From positions 186,001 to 250,000 of the forward strand of contig NZ_JAGPNM010000006.1 in the NCBI RefSeq assembly GCF_018831085.1: a stretch of 64,000 nt of DNA, read 5' to 3'. This document shows positions 26,558 to 36,041 of the stretch, in pieces (within the stretch, counting starts at the first letter, position 1; every line of letters starts with the position of its first letter). This DNA comes from Rheinheimera oceanensis. GTDB taxonomy: Bacteria > Pseudomonadota > Gammaproteobacteria > Enterobacterales > Alteromonadaceae. Both the position numbers and the translations under genes were made by a program. Under the pieces are notes generated by a model. That model was not told where the DNA came from. It did not search any database and worked only from the letters and a program-made list of their open reading frames with translations.

Positions 26558-28546
26558 TTAGCTGCCAATAATGCCGCCGTCATCTTTGCTAATCACCACA
26601 GTGGCTGAGCGTGGCCTGCGGGTGCCACGATCCGGCCAGGTGCTGCTGAAGCTATACGGGCCGGAACCTTCTCCAGGATGCTGAATATTAACAAACATAG
26701 TGCGACAGTCCGGTGTCATCACCACACCAGTTACTTCACACCCCACAGGGCCAACCATAAAGCGCTTTATCTGATGACTGCTGACATCGGCAACCAACAT
26801 CTGATTGTTGCCAAAAGGGCCGCTGCTTAGCTGGCTACCCGACATATCGGTCTGGATCCACAATAAGCCGTTGGGGTCAAACCACAGGCCGTCTGGTGAA
26901 GCATGATGATTATCGTCGGTCAGCATAAACTGATGTTGTGGGGTATAGGTATAGACATCGCCGCTTAGCAGGAAAATATCCCAGTTAAAACGCTGCCCCT
27001 GCGCTTCGCGCCAGCGGATAATATGGCCACTGCTGTTACTGGCCCGCGGATTGGCGCTGTTTAATTGCGAGCTATGCCGCCTGTCGTTATTAGTCAGCGT
27101 GAAATACACTTCGCCGCTGTCAGGGTGTACCGCGCCCCATTCCGGCCTGTCCATCTTGGTAGCACCGGCAATATCCGCTGCCAGCCGGGTATTCAGCAGC
27201 ACATCGGCCTGATCGCTGAATAAGGCACCGGCTGCCTGTGCTTTGGCGGCAAAACTGGCGTCGTTAATATCCAGCGGCAACCAATCGCCACTGCCATCCT
27301 CGTTAAAGCGCGCCACATACAGGGTGCCGCTATCCAGCAGATGCGGGCCTGCCGTCGCCGGATCGTATAGCCCTGCCGAAACAAACTTGTAGATATATTC
27401 AAAACGCGAGTCATCGCCGGAATAGGCCACCAGCGGTTTACCGGCTTCGGCTTTGGCAAAAATAACGCCTTCGTGGGCAAAGCGGCCCATGGCAGTGTGT
27501 TTCACCGGTACACTGTCGGGGTTGAAGGGGTCGATTTCCACTATCCAGCCGAAGGTGTTGGGCTCGTTGCGAAAATCTGCCGTGGCCGATTCGGCCCGGG
27601 CGCTGGCATTAAAACGCGCCAGTTCGCTGTCTTCTGCTGCCGCTGTATCCCAATGCATAATGCTGTTTTCGTTGGAAATGCTGTAGCGGCGATGCTCGCG
27701 TGGCTGCACTGTGTCGCGGTTGACAAACAGCAGCGCCCAGTTTTCCTCGCACGTCAGATAAGTGCCCCAGGGCGTTACACCATGAGCACAATTATTAAGG
27801 GTGCCTCGGGTGGCGGTGCCATCCGGGCTGTATAGGGTTTTTACCTTATCATGACCGCGTACCGGGCCGGTGAGCGCCATTGGGGTCATACCAGTAATAC
27901 GCCGCTGATAAGGGCTGTTTTCAACCAGCGTCCAGTTGCCGTCGGGCTGGCGCTGAATATGCGCCACACTGACACCATGAGCCGCAATTTCTTTATGTAC
28001 TTCAGCAGCCTTGCGCGGCAGTTGTGCCTCGCCACCGTAGGCGTGCAGTATGGTTGGGTCACAGTATTCATGGTTCATCACCAGCAAGCCCTCGGTAGAG
28101 CTCTGGCCACCGTTTTTTACATCGATCGGAAAAAAGTGCATACCATCATGGTGCGACCCTATCTGCATAGCCTGATCAGCCGCGCTGTTAGTACCATCTG
28201 CTTTGTAGGCAGGTGCGCCCGGCAATAAGGGCGTGCCCCAGGGTAAAATCACCCTGGCGCTGTAGCCTGACGGCACCGTTACCGTATCAAAGCGGTTAAT
28301 GCTAACAGGGCTAAAGCCCATTAAGCCCTTTTTAACTGCAGCGCCAACAGCAGAGCGGCCACTGTCGCAACCGGCAAGGCCTGCACCAATAAAACTGCCT
28401 GCCGCCAGGGCCAGTGAACCCTGCAGAAAATGGCGGCGGCTCAAACGCCGGCTAACCACTTGTTCAAAAGCCGGGTTATCAGAAAAATTGGCTTGTGGCT
28501 CAGTGCCAGAAATATCGAAGCTGACGCTGTTGTGCTTTTTCATCAT
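26558..28546 (-). CDS. phoX: PhoX-family phosphatase (Tat-exported, DUF839)
   Basis: 662 residues. The N terminus carries a Tat signal, SRRHFLQG with Arg37-Arg38, and a hydrophobic stretch ending 'AGLAGCDS', so it may also be a lipoprotein. The rest matches DUF839 ('TYLTCEENWALLFVNRD', 'EYIYKFVSAGLYDP', 'SPDGLWFDPNGLLWIQTDMSG'). The family uses calcium and iron and releases phosphate from esters outside or in the periplasm. A Pho box sits 46-63 bases before the start, which fits expression under phosphate starvation. Confidence 0.88.
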   Translation of the reverse strand: MMKKHNSVSFDISGTEPQANFSDNPAFEQVVSRRLSRRHFLQGSLALAAGSFIGAGLAGCDSGRSAVGAAVKKGLMGFSPVSINRFDTVTVPSGYSARVILPWGTPLLPGAPAYKADGTNSAADQAMQIGSHHDGMHFFPIDVKNGGQSSTEGLLVMNHEYCDPTILHAYGGEAQLPRKAAEVHKEIAAHGVSVAHIQRQPDGNWTLVENSPYQRRITGMTPMALTGPVRGHDKVKTLYSPDGTATRGTLNNCAHGVTPWGTYLTCEENWALLFVNRDTVQPREHRRYSISNENSIMHWDTAAAEDSELARFNASARAESATADFRNEPNTFGWIVEIDPFNPDSVPVKHTAMGRFAHEGVIFAKAEAGKPLVAYSGDDSRFEYIYKFVSAGLYDPATAGPHLLDSGTLYVARFNEDGSGDWLPLDINDASFAAKAQAAGALFSDQADVLLNTRLAADIAGATKMDRPEWGAVHPDSGEVYFTLTNNDRRHSSQLNSANPRASNSSGHIIRWREAQGQRFNWDIFLLSGDVYTYTPQHQFMLTDDNHHASPDGLWFDPNGLLWIQTDMSGSQLSSGPFGNNQMLVADVSSHQIKRFMVGPVGCEVTGVVMTPDCRTMFVNIQHPGEGSGPYSFSSTWPDRGTRRPRSATVVISKDDGGIIGS

Positions 28547-28591
28547 TCAAACTGCATTTACGGAAAATGGCGCCAACCTTAGCAGTCTCAG

Positions 28592-28609
28592 ATGACAAGG
28601 TTATGACAT
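28592..28609 (-). promoter_or_regulatory. Pho box (PhoB binding site) of phoX
   Basis: On the minus strand aTGTCAT-AACC-tTGTCAT: two 7-bp direct repeats matching the PhoB consensus CTGTCAT, with the canonical 4-base spacer. About 11 bases downstream comes TAAGGT, a weak -10. The site lies upstream of phoX, and PhoX genes are known members of the Pho regulon. Confidence 0.8.
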
Positions 28610-28807
28610 CCCTTGATGAGTCAAGCAGTGCCAAATGAACCGGCCGTAAAACACATAAAATTTACTTTAAAAACATAACAACTTAAACTGCCTAAGAATT
28701 TCACCGCAGAGACGCCAAATGTTGCCGATACGGTGGCTTTGCCTTACACCCTGTACACGCAAAGTAAACATGGCAGTATTGAGGTAAATTAAATCTGCAT
28801 TTAGTGC

Positions 28808-28966
28808 TTAACCCTGCAGATAAACAACCAAATTCAGGCCCTTAAATGCATCACTGCTAGTACAGCATTGCTGGTAAGGCTTAAACTCGCTGCCACTGGC
28901 ATTAAGCCGCTGTTGCAGTTGCTGCAGGTAGCGCAGCGCTTGCGCATTCAGCGGCGGGTAATTCAT
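28808..28966 (-). CDS. 52-residue protein closing the Mks-type operon
   Basis: Too short for most gene finders. ATG at 28966 overlaps the TGA of the MksF-like gene by one base (TGATG), the same coupling as at the other two junctions of this operon, so it is probably translated. Sequence MNYPPLNAQALRYLQQLQQ… is helical and Gln/Leu-rich at the start and ends 'GLNLVVYLQG'. No family is recognised. It occupies the place where a MksG/JetD subunit might be expected but is far too short for one (~380 residues) and no JetD-like sequence follows in any frame that I read. Confidence 0.6.
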   Translation of the reverse strand: MNYPPLNAQALRYLQQLQQRLNASGSEFKPYQQCCTSSDAFKGLNLVVYLQG

Positions 28967-30207
28967 CAGGCTGCCTGCAGGCTCAGGCTGATATCGCGGA
29001 TAAGCAGCAGGCTGTTAACAGCACTGGCCGGCACTTCGTCGCGTTTAATGGCAAACATATGTTTTTCATCCTGCGGCAGCGCCTGATACTCAGCAATAAT
29101 CTGATACAGCCAGATTTCGCTGTCCCAGCTTAGTTGCTGTTCCACCAGGTATTCCAATGCGCTTACCGGCCCGGCTTTATCAATCACCCGCAGGTAGAAG
29201 TTTTCTACATCCGTTTTCAGTGCTTGTTGGCGGGCGGCAATTTCTTCATCTTCCATTACTGCTGCAAAACTGGCGCTTTGCTGATCGGGCAGGTTTATAA
29301 CGGCGGCTCTTGGCAGCGCCCGCACCAGTTCAGCCAGGATCTGCCGTTCGCTGGCTTTATCCAGCGCAATAGCGGCTTGTGGCTGTATTGCTGCGGCCTG
29401 GTTAAATAACAGAGGCACGTCAGAGCGGTTCGGGTAATCGGCCGGCTGATACTTCGGGTGCTGGCGTAAAAACGCCGCCATATTAGTGATCAGCATGGAG
29501 CGCGCCTGCTGCTGACGGAAGCGGGCTAACAGTTCAACCAGGCGCTTTTGCACTTCCAGCAGGCTGCTGTGATGCGAGCTAAGCTGGTGCTGTAACTGGC
29601 TTACCAGCAACTTACGCAACTGGTTATTGCCCTCAGACAGCTCAATCAGCTCGTTAAAGTCCAGCAAGTCGAGGCCATCAAGTAAACGGCGTAATTGCTT
29701 TTGCGCCCGCTCGTTCTCGCGGATTTTATCGTCCAGGCTGGCAACAAAACCAAAATCGCTGTTAAGCCGGTGCCATAAGCTGTCTATGGCTTCTTCAAAC
29801 TGGCCGCTTAAGTCATGCACATGCTCGGTTAGCCGTTGCAGTTGCAGCTCAGCTACGCTGTAGTCGCCTTTGTACTGCGCATCGCGGTACGCCTGCACCC
29901 GGTTACGGATTTGTTCCAGTTTCTCTGCCACGTCGGCATTAATCTGACGGCGGTTTTCATCGGCCACCATACTGGCAATCAGCTCGCTGACCAGCGGTCT
30001 TAGCGCCAGTGGCTGTTGCTCATCCGGCCGCCACAAAATACGCGCGGCAATCAACTTTTTCAGTGCGCTTTCGCTAAAGGCGGCTTCATCAATAAAACCG
30101 TCCAGATAACCCTGCATCAGTGCTTTGTGGTGTTTACCCAGCAGCGCCAGCCGTTCAGCACCAACGCTAAACAGGTTAGACGCCGCACCAGTATCCAGCG
30201 GCGCCAT
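28966..30207 (-). CDS. mksF: MksF/JetA-like kleisin subunit
   Basis: 413 residues, mostly helical. The N terminus has a winged-helix-like part and coiled coils run through about 135-250 ('ENERAQKQLRRLLDGLDLLD', 'LEVQKRLVELLARFRQQQ'). It lies third in an operon whose first product is an SMC-like ATPase, the position and size of an MksF/JetA kleisin (family usually ~400-500 residues). The assignment rests mainly on context. The start overlaps the preceding stop by one base (TAATG). Confidence 0.65.
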   Translation of the reverse strand: MAPLDTGAASNLFSVGAERLALLGKHHKALMQGYLDGFIDEAAFSESALKKLIAARILWRPDEQQPLALRPLVSELIASMVADENRRQINADVAEKLEQIRNRVQAYRDAQYKGDYSVAELQLQRLTEHVHDLSGQFEEAIDSLWHRLNSDFGFVASLDDKIRENERAQKQLRRLLDGLDLLDFNELIELSEGNNQLRKLLVSQLQHQLSSHHSSLLEVQKRLVELLARFRQQQARSMLITNMAAFLRQHPKYQPADYPNRSDVPLLFNQAAAIQPQAAIALDKASERQILAELVRALPRAAVINLPDQQSASFAAVMEDEEIAARQQALKTDVENFYLRVIDKAGPVSALEYLVEQQLSWDSEIWLYQIIAEYQALPQDEKHMFAIKRDEVPASAVNSLLLIRDISLSLQAA

Positions 30208-30827
30208 TACAACATCGCCTGCTGAGTTGGCGTATCATCTACCGGCAGATGCTCTTCATCGCGAATAAACCGGATAACATCAATTAAATAGTCAATTTTG
30301 CCGGTAACAATATAGTACTGCCGGTCGCTATGCGGTTGCAGCAGGTAGCCATGCTCTTTTAAGCGGCGGAAAATCAGCTTTACCTGGTTGTCCAACGCGT
30401 CGCTCTGGCTGTTGAAAAAGCGGTCACTGGCCAGCTGATTCAGGCGCTGGCGCAGGCTTTGGTTATCCTCGGTGCGCAGCACAAATTCCTGCAGCTTAAT
30501 CGTATCACCGGCAGTTAACGCACTGTCGCGGCCCAGGGTTTCCTGTACCAGTTGCAGCCATTCCAGCAGCGGTAACAACGATTGTACTGTTAAAGCAAAC
30601 TGGCTGCTTAATTGCTCACGTGCAGCTTTGTTTAGCTCGTGATATGCCAAAAAATACACGCTGTTATCATCGTTACTCACTAAACGACGGTTTAGCGGCC
30701 GCAGATAATGGTTAATATCCTGCAGGGTTTGTTCCTGGCTTAAATGGCGGAAGGCATCTTCGTCGCTAACCTGGCAGATAAAATCACCGGCCAGCAGCCG
30801 TTCCAGTAAAGGACCATGTTGTAACAT
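30207..30827 (-). CDS. mksE: MksE/JetB-like subunit
   Basis: 206 residues. Two winged-helix-like segments: 'FICQVSDEDAFRHLSQEQTL' and near the end 'KLIFRRLKEHGYLLQPHSD' with 'YYIVTGKIDYLIDVIRFI'. MksE/JetB proteins are about this size and bind the kleisin and the SMC head. Both ends overlap neighbours by one base (TAATG), so the three proteins are made in step. Confidence 0.72.
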   Translation of the reverse strand: MLQHGPLLERLLAGDFICQVSDEDAFRHLSQEQTLQDINHYLRPLNRRLVSNDDNSVYFLAYHELNKAAREQLSSQFALTVQSLLPLLEWLQLVQETLGRDSALTAGDTIKLQEFVLRTEDNQSLRQRLNQLASDRFFNSQSDALDNQVKLIFRRLKEHGYLLQPHSDRQYYIVTGKIDYLIDVIRFIRDEEHLPVDDTPTQQAML

Positions 30828-33800
30828 TAGCTGGCCTCCTGTTGCCGCTGGGCCAGCCGCTCGGCTAAACGGCTGGTTTTTGGTTGAATACGTTTTAACT
30901 GGCGTTTTGTCGGATCCTGCTGGCTTGGCTCTATTAAATAGCGGTGTTTAAACAGCATCAGTACGTCAGACTCCGGGTTAGGAAAGGCACCGACAATAAT
31001 AATGTTGTTGGCGCTACAGGCGGCAAACAGCTTTTCCACATTGTGATAAGCCAGGGTACCAATTTCATCTATCGGCCAGTGAATCGCCACTTTAGCCCCG
31101 CCACGCAGCAACCGGGTAAAGGCCAGCAGGTACTTACATAAAATCAGGTAGGCCATACCGTGGCTGGAAGATTCCAGTAACTGGCGATCATTTTTAATCA
31201 CCAGTTCAGAGCCGCCTTCGCTTAAGTGCAGCTCAAGCCGCAGTAAAGATTCAATGGTGTATTGCTCATCAGCACGCAGCAGCTCGACTACATCGGCCAG
31301 TGCGTTAAGGTACTGCTCTGACGGCAGTGCTTTGCCCGAGGCGCCCCAGTCGTCGTACAGTTTGGCAAAGTGTTTTAATGGCTGCCAGAAGCCCAGCTCA
31401 TCAATAGTTGATAAAATACGCACTTCAGATTTGCTGATGCCTTCGAGTACCAGATCGTCTGCTACCGCTTCGCTTAAGCGGCGGCTTTGCAAGGCAATAC
31501 GCCGGTTAATATCGCTAAATACCGTGAAGAACTTTTTCAGATCGCCGCCAATGTTTTCGCCCATTTCCAGCAGCTGTTGTTGCTGATCTTTTAGGATGCG
31601 CAGTAAATCGGCCAGAATAGGCAGTTGCTGGCGTTTACCGGCGTAGTCAGGCAGTTTGCGTTTTTCGTGTTCCAGCCGGTCAAGAAACTCGCTGCCGGCG
31701 TCTTTACTTAAAGTCGTTTCAAACTGATCCAGTTGCGCACTTAGCTGCTGATCCAGCTTACTGCGTTGCTCCAGCGCTTCATTGCTGCGGGCTAAGCGCT
31801 CGACTAAATCAGCTGAGGCTGCAAGCACCGCCGGTGTAACCTCAGCCAAATGCAGCTCGGCCAGTTTTAGCAGCAACGGCTTTAACTGGCTTAGCCAGGC
31901 GTCGGCCTGCTGCATTTTGTCCTGCCACTGGCGCTTTTGTTCGTCCAGCCGTTTCTGGCTGACGGCAAAATCAGCTTTTAACTGGCTAAGTAGTTGGCTT
32001 AATTCACGTTGTTGTTGTTTTAATTCAGTTTCTTTGCCCAGTAATTGTGGCCGCAGTTGCTGCCAGTCCAGCTGCATAAAGCGTTGCCACTGCGTCAGTT
32101 CATCCTGACGGCTTTCGGTGGCTTTAATATCGGTTTTTAATTGCTCCTGGCGCTGCTTCAGCTCGATCAGCCGTTTCGGATCTATACCCTTGGCCGATAA
32201 CTCTTCGTTAAACGCTTGCTGTAATTCACTCAGTTGCTGTTTGTTGTCGTCGCGCTTGCGCTCTAACTGACGCTCCAGCTCGTCCAGTTGTTCATCAAAT
32301 ACCTGCAGTTCGGCCTGCCAGTCGGCTTTTAGCTCAATTTTCTGTGTTTGATGATCGGCTTTAAGCGCCTGTAAATCCTGCTGTTGCTGCTGTTGCAGCT
32401 TTTCCAGTTGCTGCTGTTGTTGTGCCAATTCGGCACGCGCACTGGCCTGGCGCTGTTTAATCAGTTCACGCTGCGCGGCTTCCAGCCGGTTACGGGCATC
32501 GCGGGCGTAGTCAATATTCTGCTCAGCCTGGGTATATTGCCACTGCGCCTGATCCAGTTGAGCCTGCACCAGCTCGGCTTGCTGATGGCTGTCTTTCAGT
32601 GTTTTTTCGGCAGCAACCTTAGTAGCCGTCGCCTGCTCCAGTTGTTGCTCTGCACTGTGTATACGGTGGCGGATGGCCGCTTCATCCTGGGCATAGTCGG
32701 GCGTGTCTATTACCGCCAGTTCAAGTTGCAGGCCATACAGGCTGTCGCTCAGTTCTGCCAAATGCGGCTGTAAATCCTGGCGTTCTAATAAACGTTCATC
32801 CAGCACCTTACCCAGCTTTTGCTCCCAGCCGTTGTAATGCAGGCGCAGATAATGGCGTAAACTGCCCTGCTCAGGCGTGAGCTGGCGGTGTAGTTGCTGC
32901 AGTTGCTGCTCGGCCAGATGCCGCGCTTTGCTGGCATGCTCCAGTTGCTTATCGGCCTGTTCGCGCTGTTGCCGGGCTTGCTGATATTGCTGCTGCAGTT
33001 GCTGTACCTGGCGCGCCTGCTGCTGGGCCTGCTGCTGGGTTTGCTCCAGCCTGAGCTCGGCACTGCGCAGTTCATCATGCTCGGCGTCGGTTAACGCTGA
33101 ATGGCTCAGCTGGCTTTGCAGTACCGCAATGCCATTGCTGCACTGGGTTAATTGCTCGGCAAAGCGCTGTTGCTGCTGCTGTAAACGCTGCGAAAAGGCG
33201 TTTTCGAGCGCCGAGAGTTTAGTGTCTTGCTGCTCGCGGGTGCTGTCTTTTTGCTGTTGCAGTTGTTTGGCTTTACCCCGCTGTTGCTCACTTAAGCGGT
33301 TAAAAGCCTCAAGCAGTTTGGCTTTGCGCTGCTCTAACTGGCGCTCCATATCGCCGTGCTGCTCTACCATTAGTTGGTATTGCTCCAGCAGCTCTTGCAG
33401 GGTGTCGCGCCACAATGGCAGCGCGTCGGTATCGCGCTGCAGTTTGGCCATATCGCGGCTTTCAAAACTATCATACTGCTGTTGCAGCTGATCTAACCGC
33501 GCGCTGGTTTCGGTTAAGTCTGCCTCAGCTTTGCTCAGTTTGCTGTTTTGCTCCATCTGCTGCTGTTCAAACTGCTGCTTTAACTGTTGCAGCTGGCCAC
33601 GCAATAGCTGCACCTGTTGCTCGGCATCGGCCTTTTGCAGTTTTTGTTGCTGCTCGTCCTGCTGCAATAACGGCAGTAGCGCGGCCAGTTGGGCTTCAGC
33701 ACTGTCCAGTTGTAAGGCCAGTTGTTTTAAGCGTTCAAAATCCTGTTGCAGTTTGTCCAGCCGCATCGACTGGCGCATTTGCTGGATCCACTCGCGCGCC

Positions 33801-34492
33801 TTGGTGTTTTTCACCTTGGTAGTAGGCAGGGTTACGCCGTCTTCTTCAAAAATGGCCGCTAACATCGCTTTTAGCGTATCCATTTTGCCTTCTTTGGCAT
33901 GCACGGCGCTAACCAGCTTTTCAATATGGCGCAGCTTATGGCCACTGCTAACCAGACTAAAGCTGGCCGCTAAGCGGCGCAATTTTACGCTGTCGGCGTT
34001 GTTACCACGCAGTGCGGCGGCGTCGTTCTGAATAATGCTGCGGTATTCACTGGTCGCACTGATTTTATGCGATACCTGCACGTCAGCCAGGCTGCGCATT
34101 GCAGCAGCCCAGTCGTTGTAGCTGTGGCCTTTTACACCCTCTTCGGTGTGTTGCAAATACTGGTCGCTATGGTAAGGCGCATTGATAAAGCGGTAATCAA
34201 CTCCGCCATCATTTTTACGCGTTAACACCACCTGGCAAATATCGCCGTTTTCGCGCTGATATTCATACACGATATAGCTGTTAGAAAACGGCAGATAAAA
34301 TTCATCAAACTTTTTGCGGGTTTTCGGTACTACCCGGTTAGGCTGCTCGCCAAAAAATACCGGCACCAGACGTTGTAAGGTAGTTTTACCCGAGGCATTA
34401 GTACCGCAGATATTGGTGTGTTCATCCAGTTGCAGTTCCACCACACCAGGCAGGTGGGTGTGAATAAGCACAATACGAAGTAATTGAGACAT
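30827..34492 (-). CDS. mksB: MksB/JetC-like SMC ATPase (DUF3584 family)
   Basis: 1221 residues. Walker A is GTNASGKT (30-37), followed by the YLP motif at 66-68; GKT plus YLP are the two defining motifs of DUF3584. A very long Gln/Leu/Glu-rich coiled coil spans about 230-960. The C-terminal head carries the ABC signature 'ESSSHGMAYLIL' and Walker B 'VAIHWPIDEIGTLAY'. Such proteins dimerise with MksE and MksF to form a condensin-like machine that organises DNA or, with MksG/JetD, cleaves plasmids. No MksG is present here. Order ATPase-E-F is the reverse of the usual F-E-B. Confidence 0.82.
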   Translation of the reverse strand: MSQLLRIVLIHTHLPGVVELQLDEHTNICGTNASGKTTLQRLVPVFFGEQPNRVVPKTRKKFDEFYLPFSNSYIVYEYQRENGDICQVVLTRKNDGGVDYRFINAPYHSDQYLQHTEEGVKGHSYNDWAAAMRSLADVQVSHKISATSEYRSIIQNDAAALRGNNADSVKLRRLAASFSLVSSGHKLRHIEKLVSAVHAKEGKMDTLKAMLAAIFEEDGVTLPTTKVKNTKAREWIQQMRQSMRLDKLQQDFERLKQLALQLDSAEAQLAALLPLLQQDEQQQKLQKADAEQQVQLLRGQLQQLKQQFEQQQMEQNSKLSKAEADLTETSARLDQLQQQYDSFESRDMAKLQRDTDALPLWRDTLQELLEQYQLMVEQHGDMERQLEQRKAKLLEAFNRLSEQQRGKAKQLQQQKDSTREQQDTKLSALENAFSQRLQQQQQRFAEQLTQCSNGIAVLQSQLSHSALTDAEHDELRSAELRLEQTQQQAQQQARQVQQLQQQYQQARQQREQADKQLEHASKARHLAEQQLQQLHRQLTPEQGSLRHYLRLHYNGWEQKLGKVLDERLLERQDLQPHLAELSDSLYGLQLELAVIDTPDYAQDEAAIRHRIHSAEQQLEQATATKVAAEKTLKDSHQQAELVQAQLDQAQWQYTQAEQNIDYARDARNRLEAAQRELIKQRQASARAELAQQQQQLEKLQQQQQQDLQALKADHQTQKIELKADWQAELQVFDEQLDELERQLERKRDDNKQQLSELQQAFNEELSAKGIDPKRLIELKQRQEQLKTDIKATESRQDELTQWQRFMQLDWQQLRPQLLGKETELKQQQRELSQLLSQLKADFAVSQKRLDEQKRQWQDKMQQADAWLSQLKPLLLKLAELHLAEVTPAVLAASADLVERLARSNEALEQRSKLDQQLSAQLDQFETTLSKDAGSEFLDRLEHEKRKLPDYAGKRQQLPILADLLRILKDQQQQLLEMGENIGGDLKKFFTVFSDINRRIALQSRRLSEAVADDLVLEGISKSEVRILSTIDELGFWQPLKHFAKLYDDWGASGKALPSEQYLNALADVVELLRADEQYTIESLLRLELHLSEGGSELVIKNDRQLLESSSHGMAYLILCKYLLAFTRLLRGGAKVAIHWPIDEIGTLAYHNVEKLFAACSANNIIIVGAFPNPESDVLMLFKHRYLIEPSQQDPTKRQLKRIQPKTSRLAERLAQRQQEAS

Positions 34493-34785
34493 AGCGCATC
34501 CTGTCAGCGGTGCAAAAACTGCGCACCGCAGTCAATGTTTTAGTGCGGCTTATTATCCATGGAATGCGGCTAAATACCAGTTTGAAAAGCACTGGCAGCA
34601 CAACAAGGCGCCGCACTACTTATGCGCATGAACAAAATGCACAAAATCAGCAAAACGCTCTAATTGCAGCTTAAGCACACAATATTGAGCAAAAACGGCT
34701 TTGCTTCCAGGCTTGCGTTGCGGCCTGAGTTCATTTGCTGTTCAGCCGCTACAAAAATAAAACTATGATCAACAGGGCTGGATAG
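34493..34785. other. Divergent promoter region, SMC operon / porin
   Basis: 293 bases without a supported gene, holding the start signals of the SMC operon (minus) and of the tricarboxylate porin operon (plus). No sigma-54 element or clear operator was recognised. Confidence 0.4.
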
Positions 34786-36030
34786 ATGAAACCATATAAT
34801 ACACTTTTACCGGTGCTGGCATTGTCGTGCCTGGCGGCACCGTCGTACGCCACTGAAACCGAACAAGATTTAGCAGCGCAGGTTGCCAGACTCAGCGAGC
34901 AGGTAGCTGAACTGAAAAAACAGGCTGACTCCCCCGCTATCAGCTTTGATGGCCGGGTGCAGTTAGATTACAACTGGTTTAACGGCGCCTATAACGCCAA
35001 TGAAAACGGCAGCAGCGGCAGTGATTTATTTCCGCGCCGCGTAAGAGCTGCCATTAATTCCAACTTTGAACACTGGGACCACACCTTACTGCTGGAATTT
35101 GCCGAAGGCACCGCCGAAATTATTATGGCGCGGGTACGCTATTCCGGTTTCGACAATGGCCTGCGTCTGCAATTTGGTAAATTACGCGAAGATATCTCGC
35201 TTAACGCCCTTACCAGCAGCAACAATATCAGCCTGATTGAACGCAGCAGCCTGGCTGATACCTTCTCTCCGTACTTCCGCTGGGGCGCATCGGCGTATCA
35301 GTATAATAAAGACAACGGCCTGCGCTGGGCGTTGGGGGTATATAAAAACGATGCTTTTGGCTCAGACGGCGAAGATGACAGCGGTAAGTTGGCGCTGGCC
35401 TACACTGGTCGCTTAACCTGGTCGAAAACCTCTGCTGAACAGGTATGGCACCTGGGTGCCTGGCATTCGCAGCGCGATATGGGCGGCAATGAGCTGGCGG
35501 CTCGGGTTGCCCGCGGCGAATTGCGGGAAACAGCAGTACGGCTGGTTGATTATGCCGCCGGTGGCGATGTGGTCGCGCTGGACAGTTTACGCCAGTCGGG
35601 GCTGGAGCTGGCTTATCAGCTGCGCAGCCTGACACTGGAAGCTGAATACGCCCTGCGCACACTGAATACCCTGGATAACAGCAGCGCGCTTAATGGCAAA
35701 CACCACAGCGGTTATCACCTTAGTGTCAGCTTTTTTCCCGGTGGGCAGCAACGCCCTTACAGTGCTGGCTCTGCCGTGTTTGGCCAGCCGAAAGACATCC
35801 GCAATGCCTGGGAGCTGGTAGCAAGAGCCAGCCGGCTTAACACCGCCAACGCAGGCCAGGGTACCGATGTTACCACTTATACCTTAGGCGGCGCTTACTA
35901 CCTTAATCCGAAAGTAAAATTTATGGCCAACCTGATGCACAGCAATGTGTCCGGCGCCGGCCAGCAGGCGCTTAGCGGCGAAGAAGACAGCGGCACCGGC
36001 TTTGCCGCCCGCGTACAGTACTTATTCTAG
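34786..36030 (+). CDS. OprO/OprP-type porin of the tricarboxylate locus
   Basis: 414 residues with signal peptide (cleavage near residue 22). A short coiled-coil stretch 'LAAQVARLSEQVAELKKQ' precedes a barrel opening 'SFDGRVQLDYNWFNG', the start of OprP-family porins. The sequence ends in Phe (ARVQYLF). It is followed 11 bases later by tctC, so the porin probably admits citrate or related acids across the outer membrane (inference) rather than phosphate. Confidence 0.82.
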   Translation: MKPYNTLLPVLALSCLAAPSYATETEQDLAAQVARLSEQVAELKKQADSPAISFDGRVQLDYNWFNGAYNANENGSSGSDLFPRRVRAAINSNFEHWDHTLLLEFAEGTAEIIMARVRYSGFDNGLRLQFGKLREDISLNALTSSNNISLIERSSLADTFSPYFRWGASAYQYNKDNGLRWALGVYKNDAFGSDGEDDSGKLALAYTGRLTWSKTSAEQVWHLGAWHSQRDMGGNELAARVARGELRETAVRLVDYAAGGDVVALDSLRQSGLELAYQLRSLTLEAEYALRTLNTLDNSSALNGKHHSGYHLSVSFFPGGQQRPYSAGSAVFGQPKDIRNAWELVARASRLNTANAGQGTDVTTYTLGGAYYLNPKVKFMANLMHSNVSGAGQQALSGEEDSGTGFAARVQYLF

Positions 36031-36041
36031 GAAACCTTATT

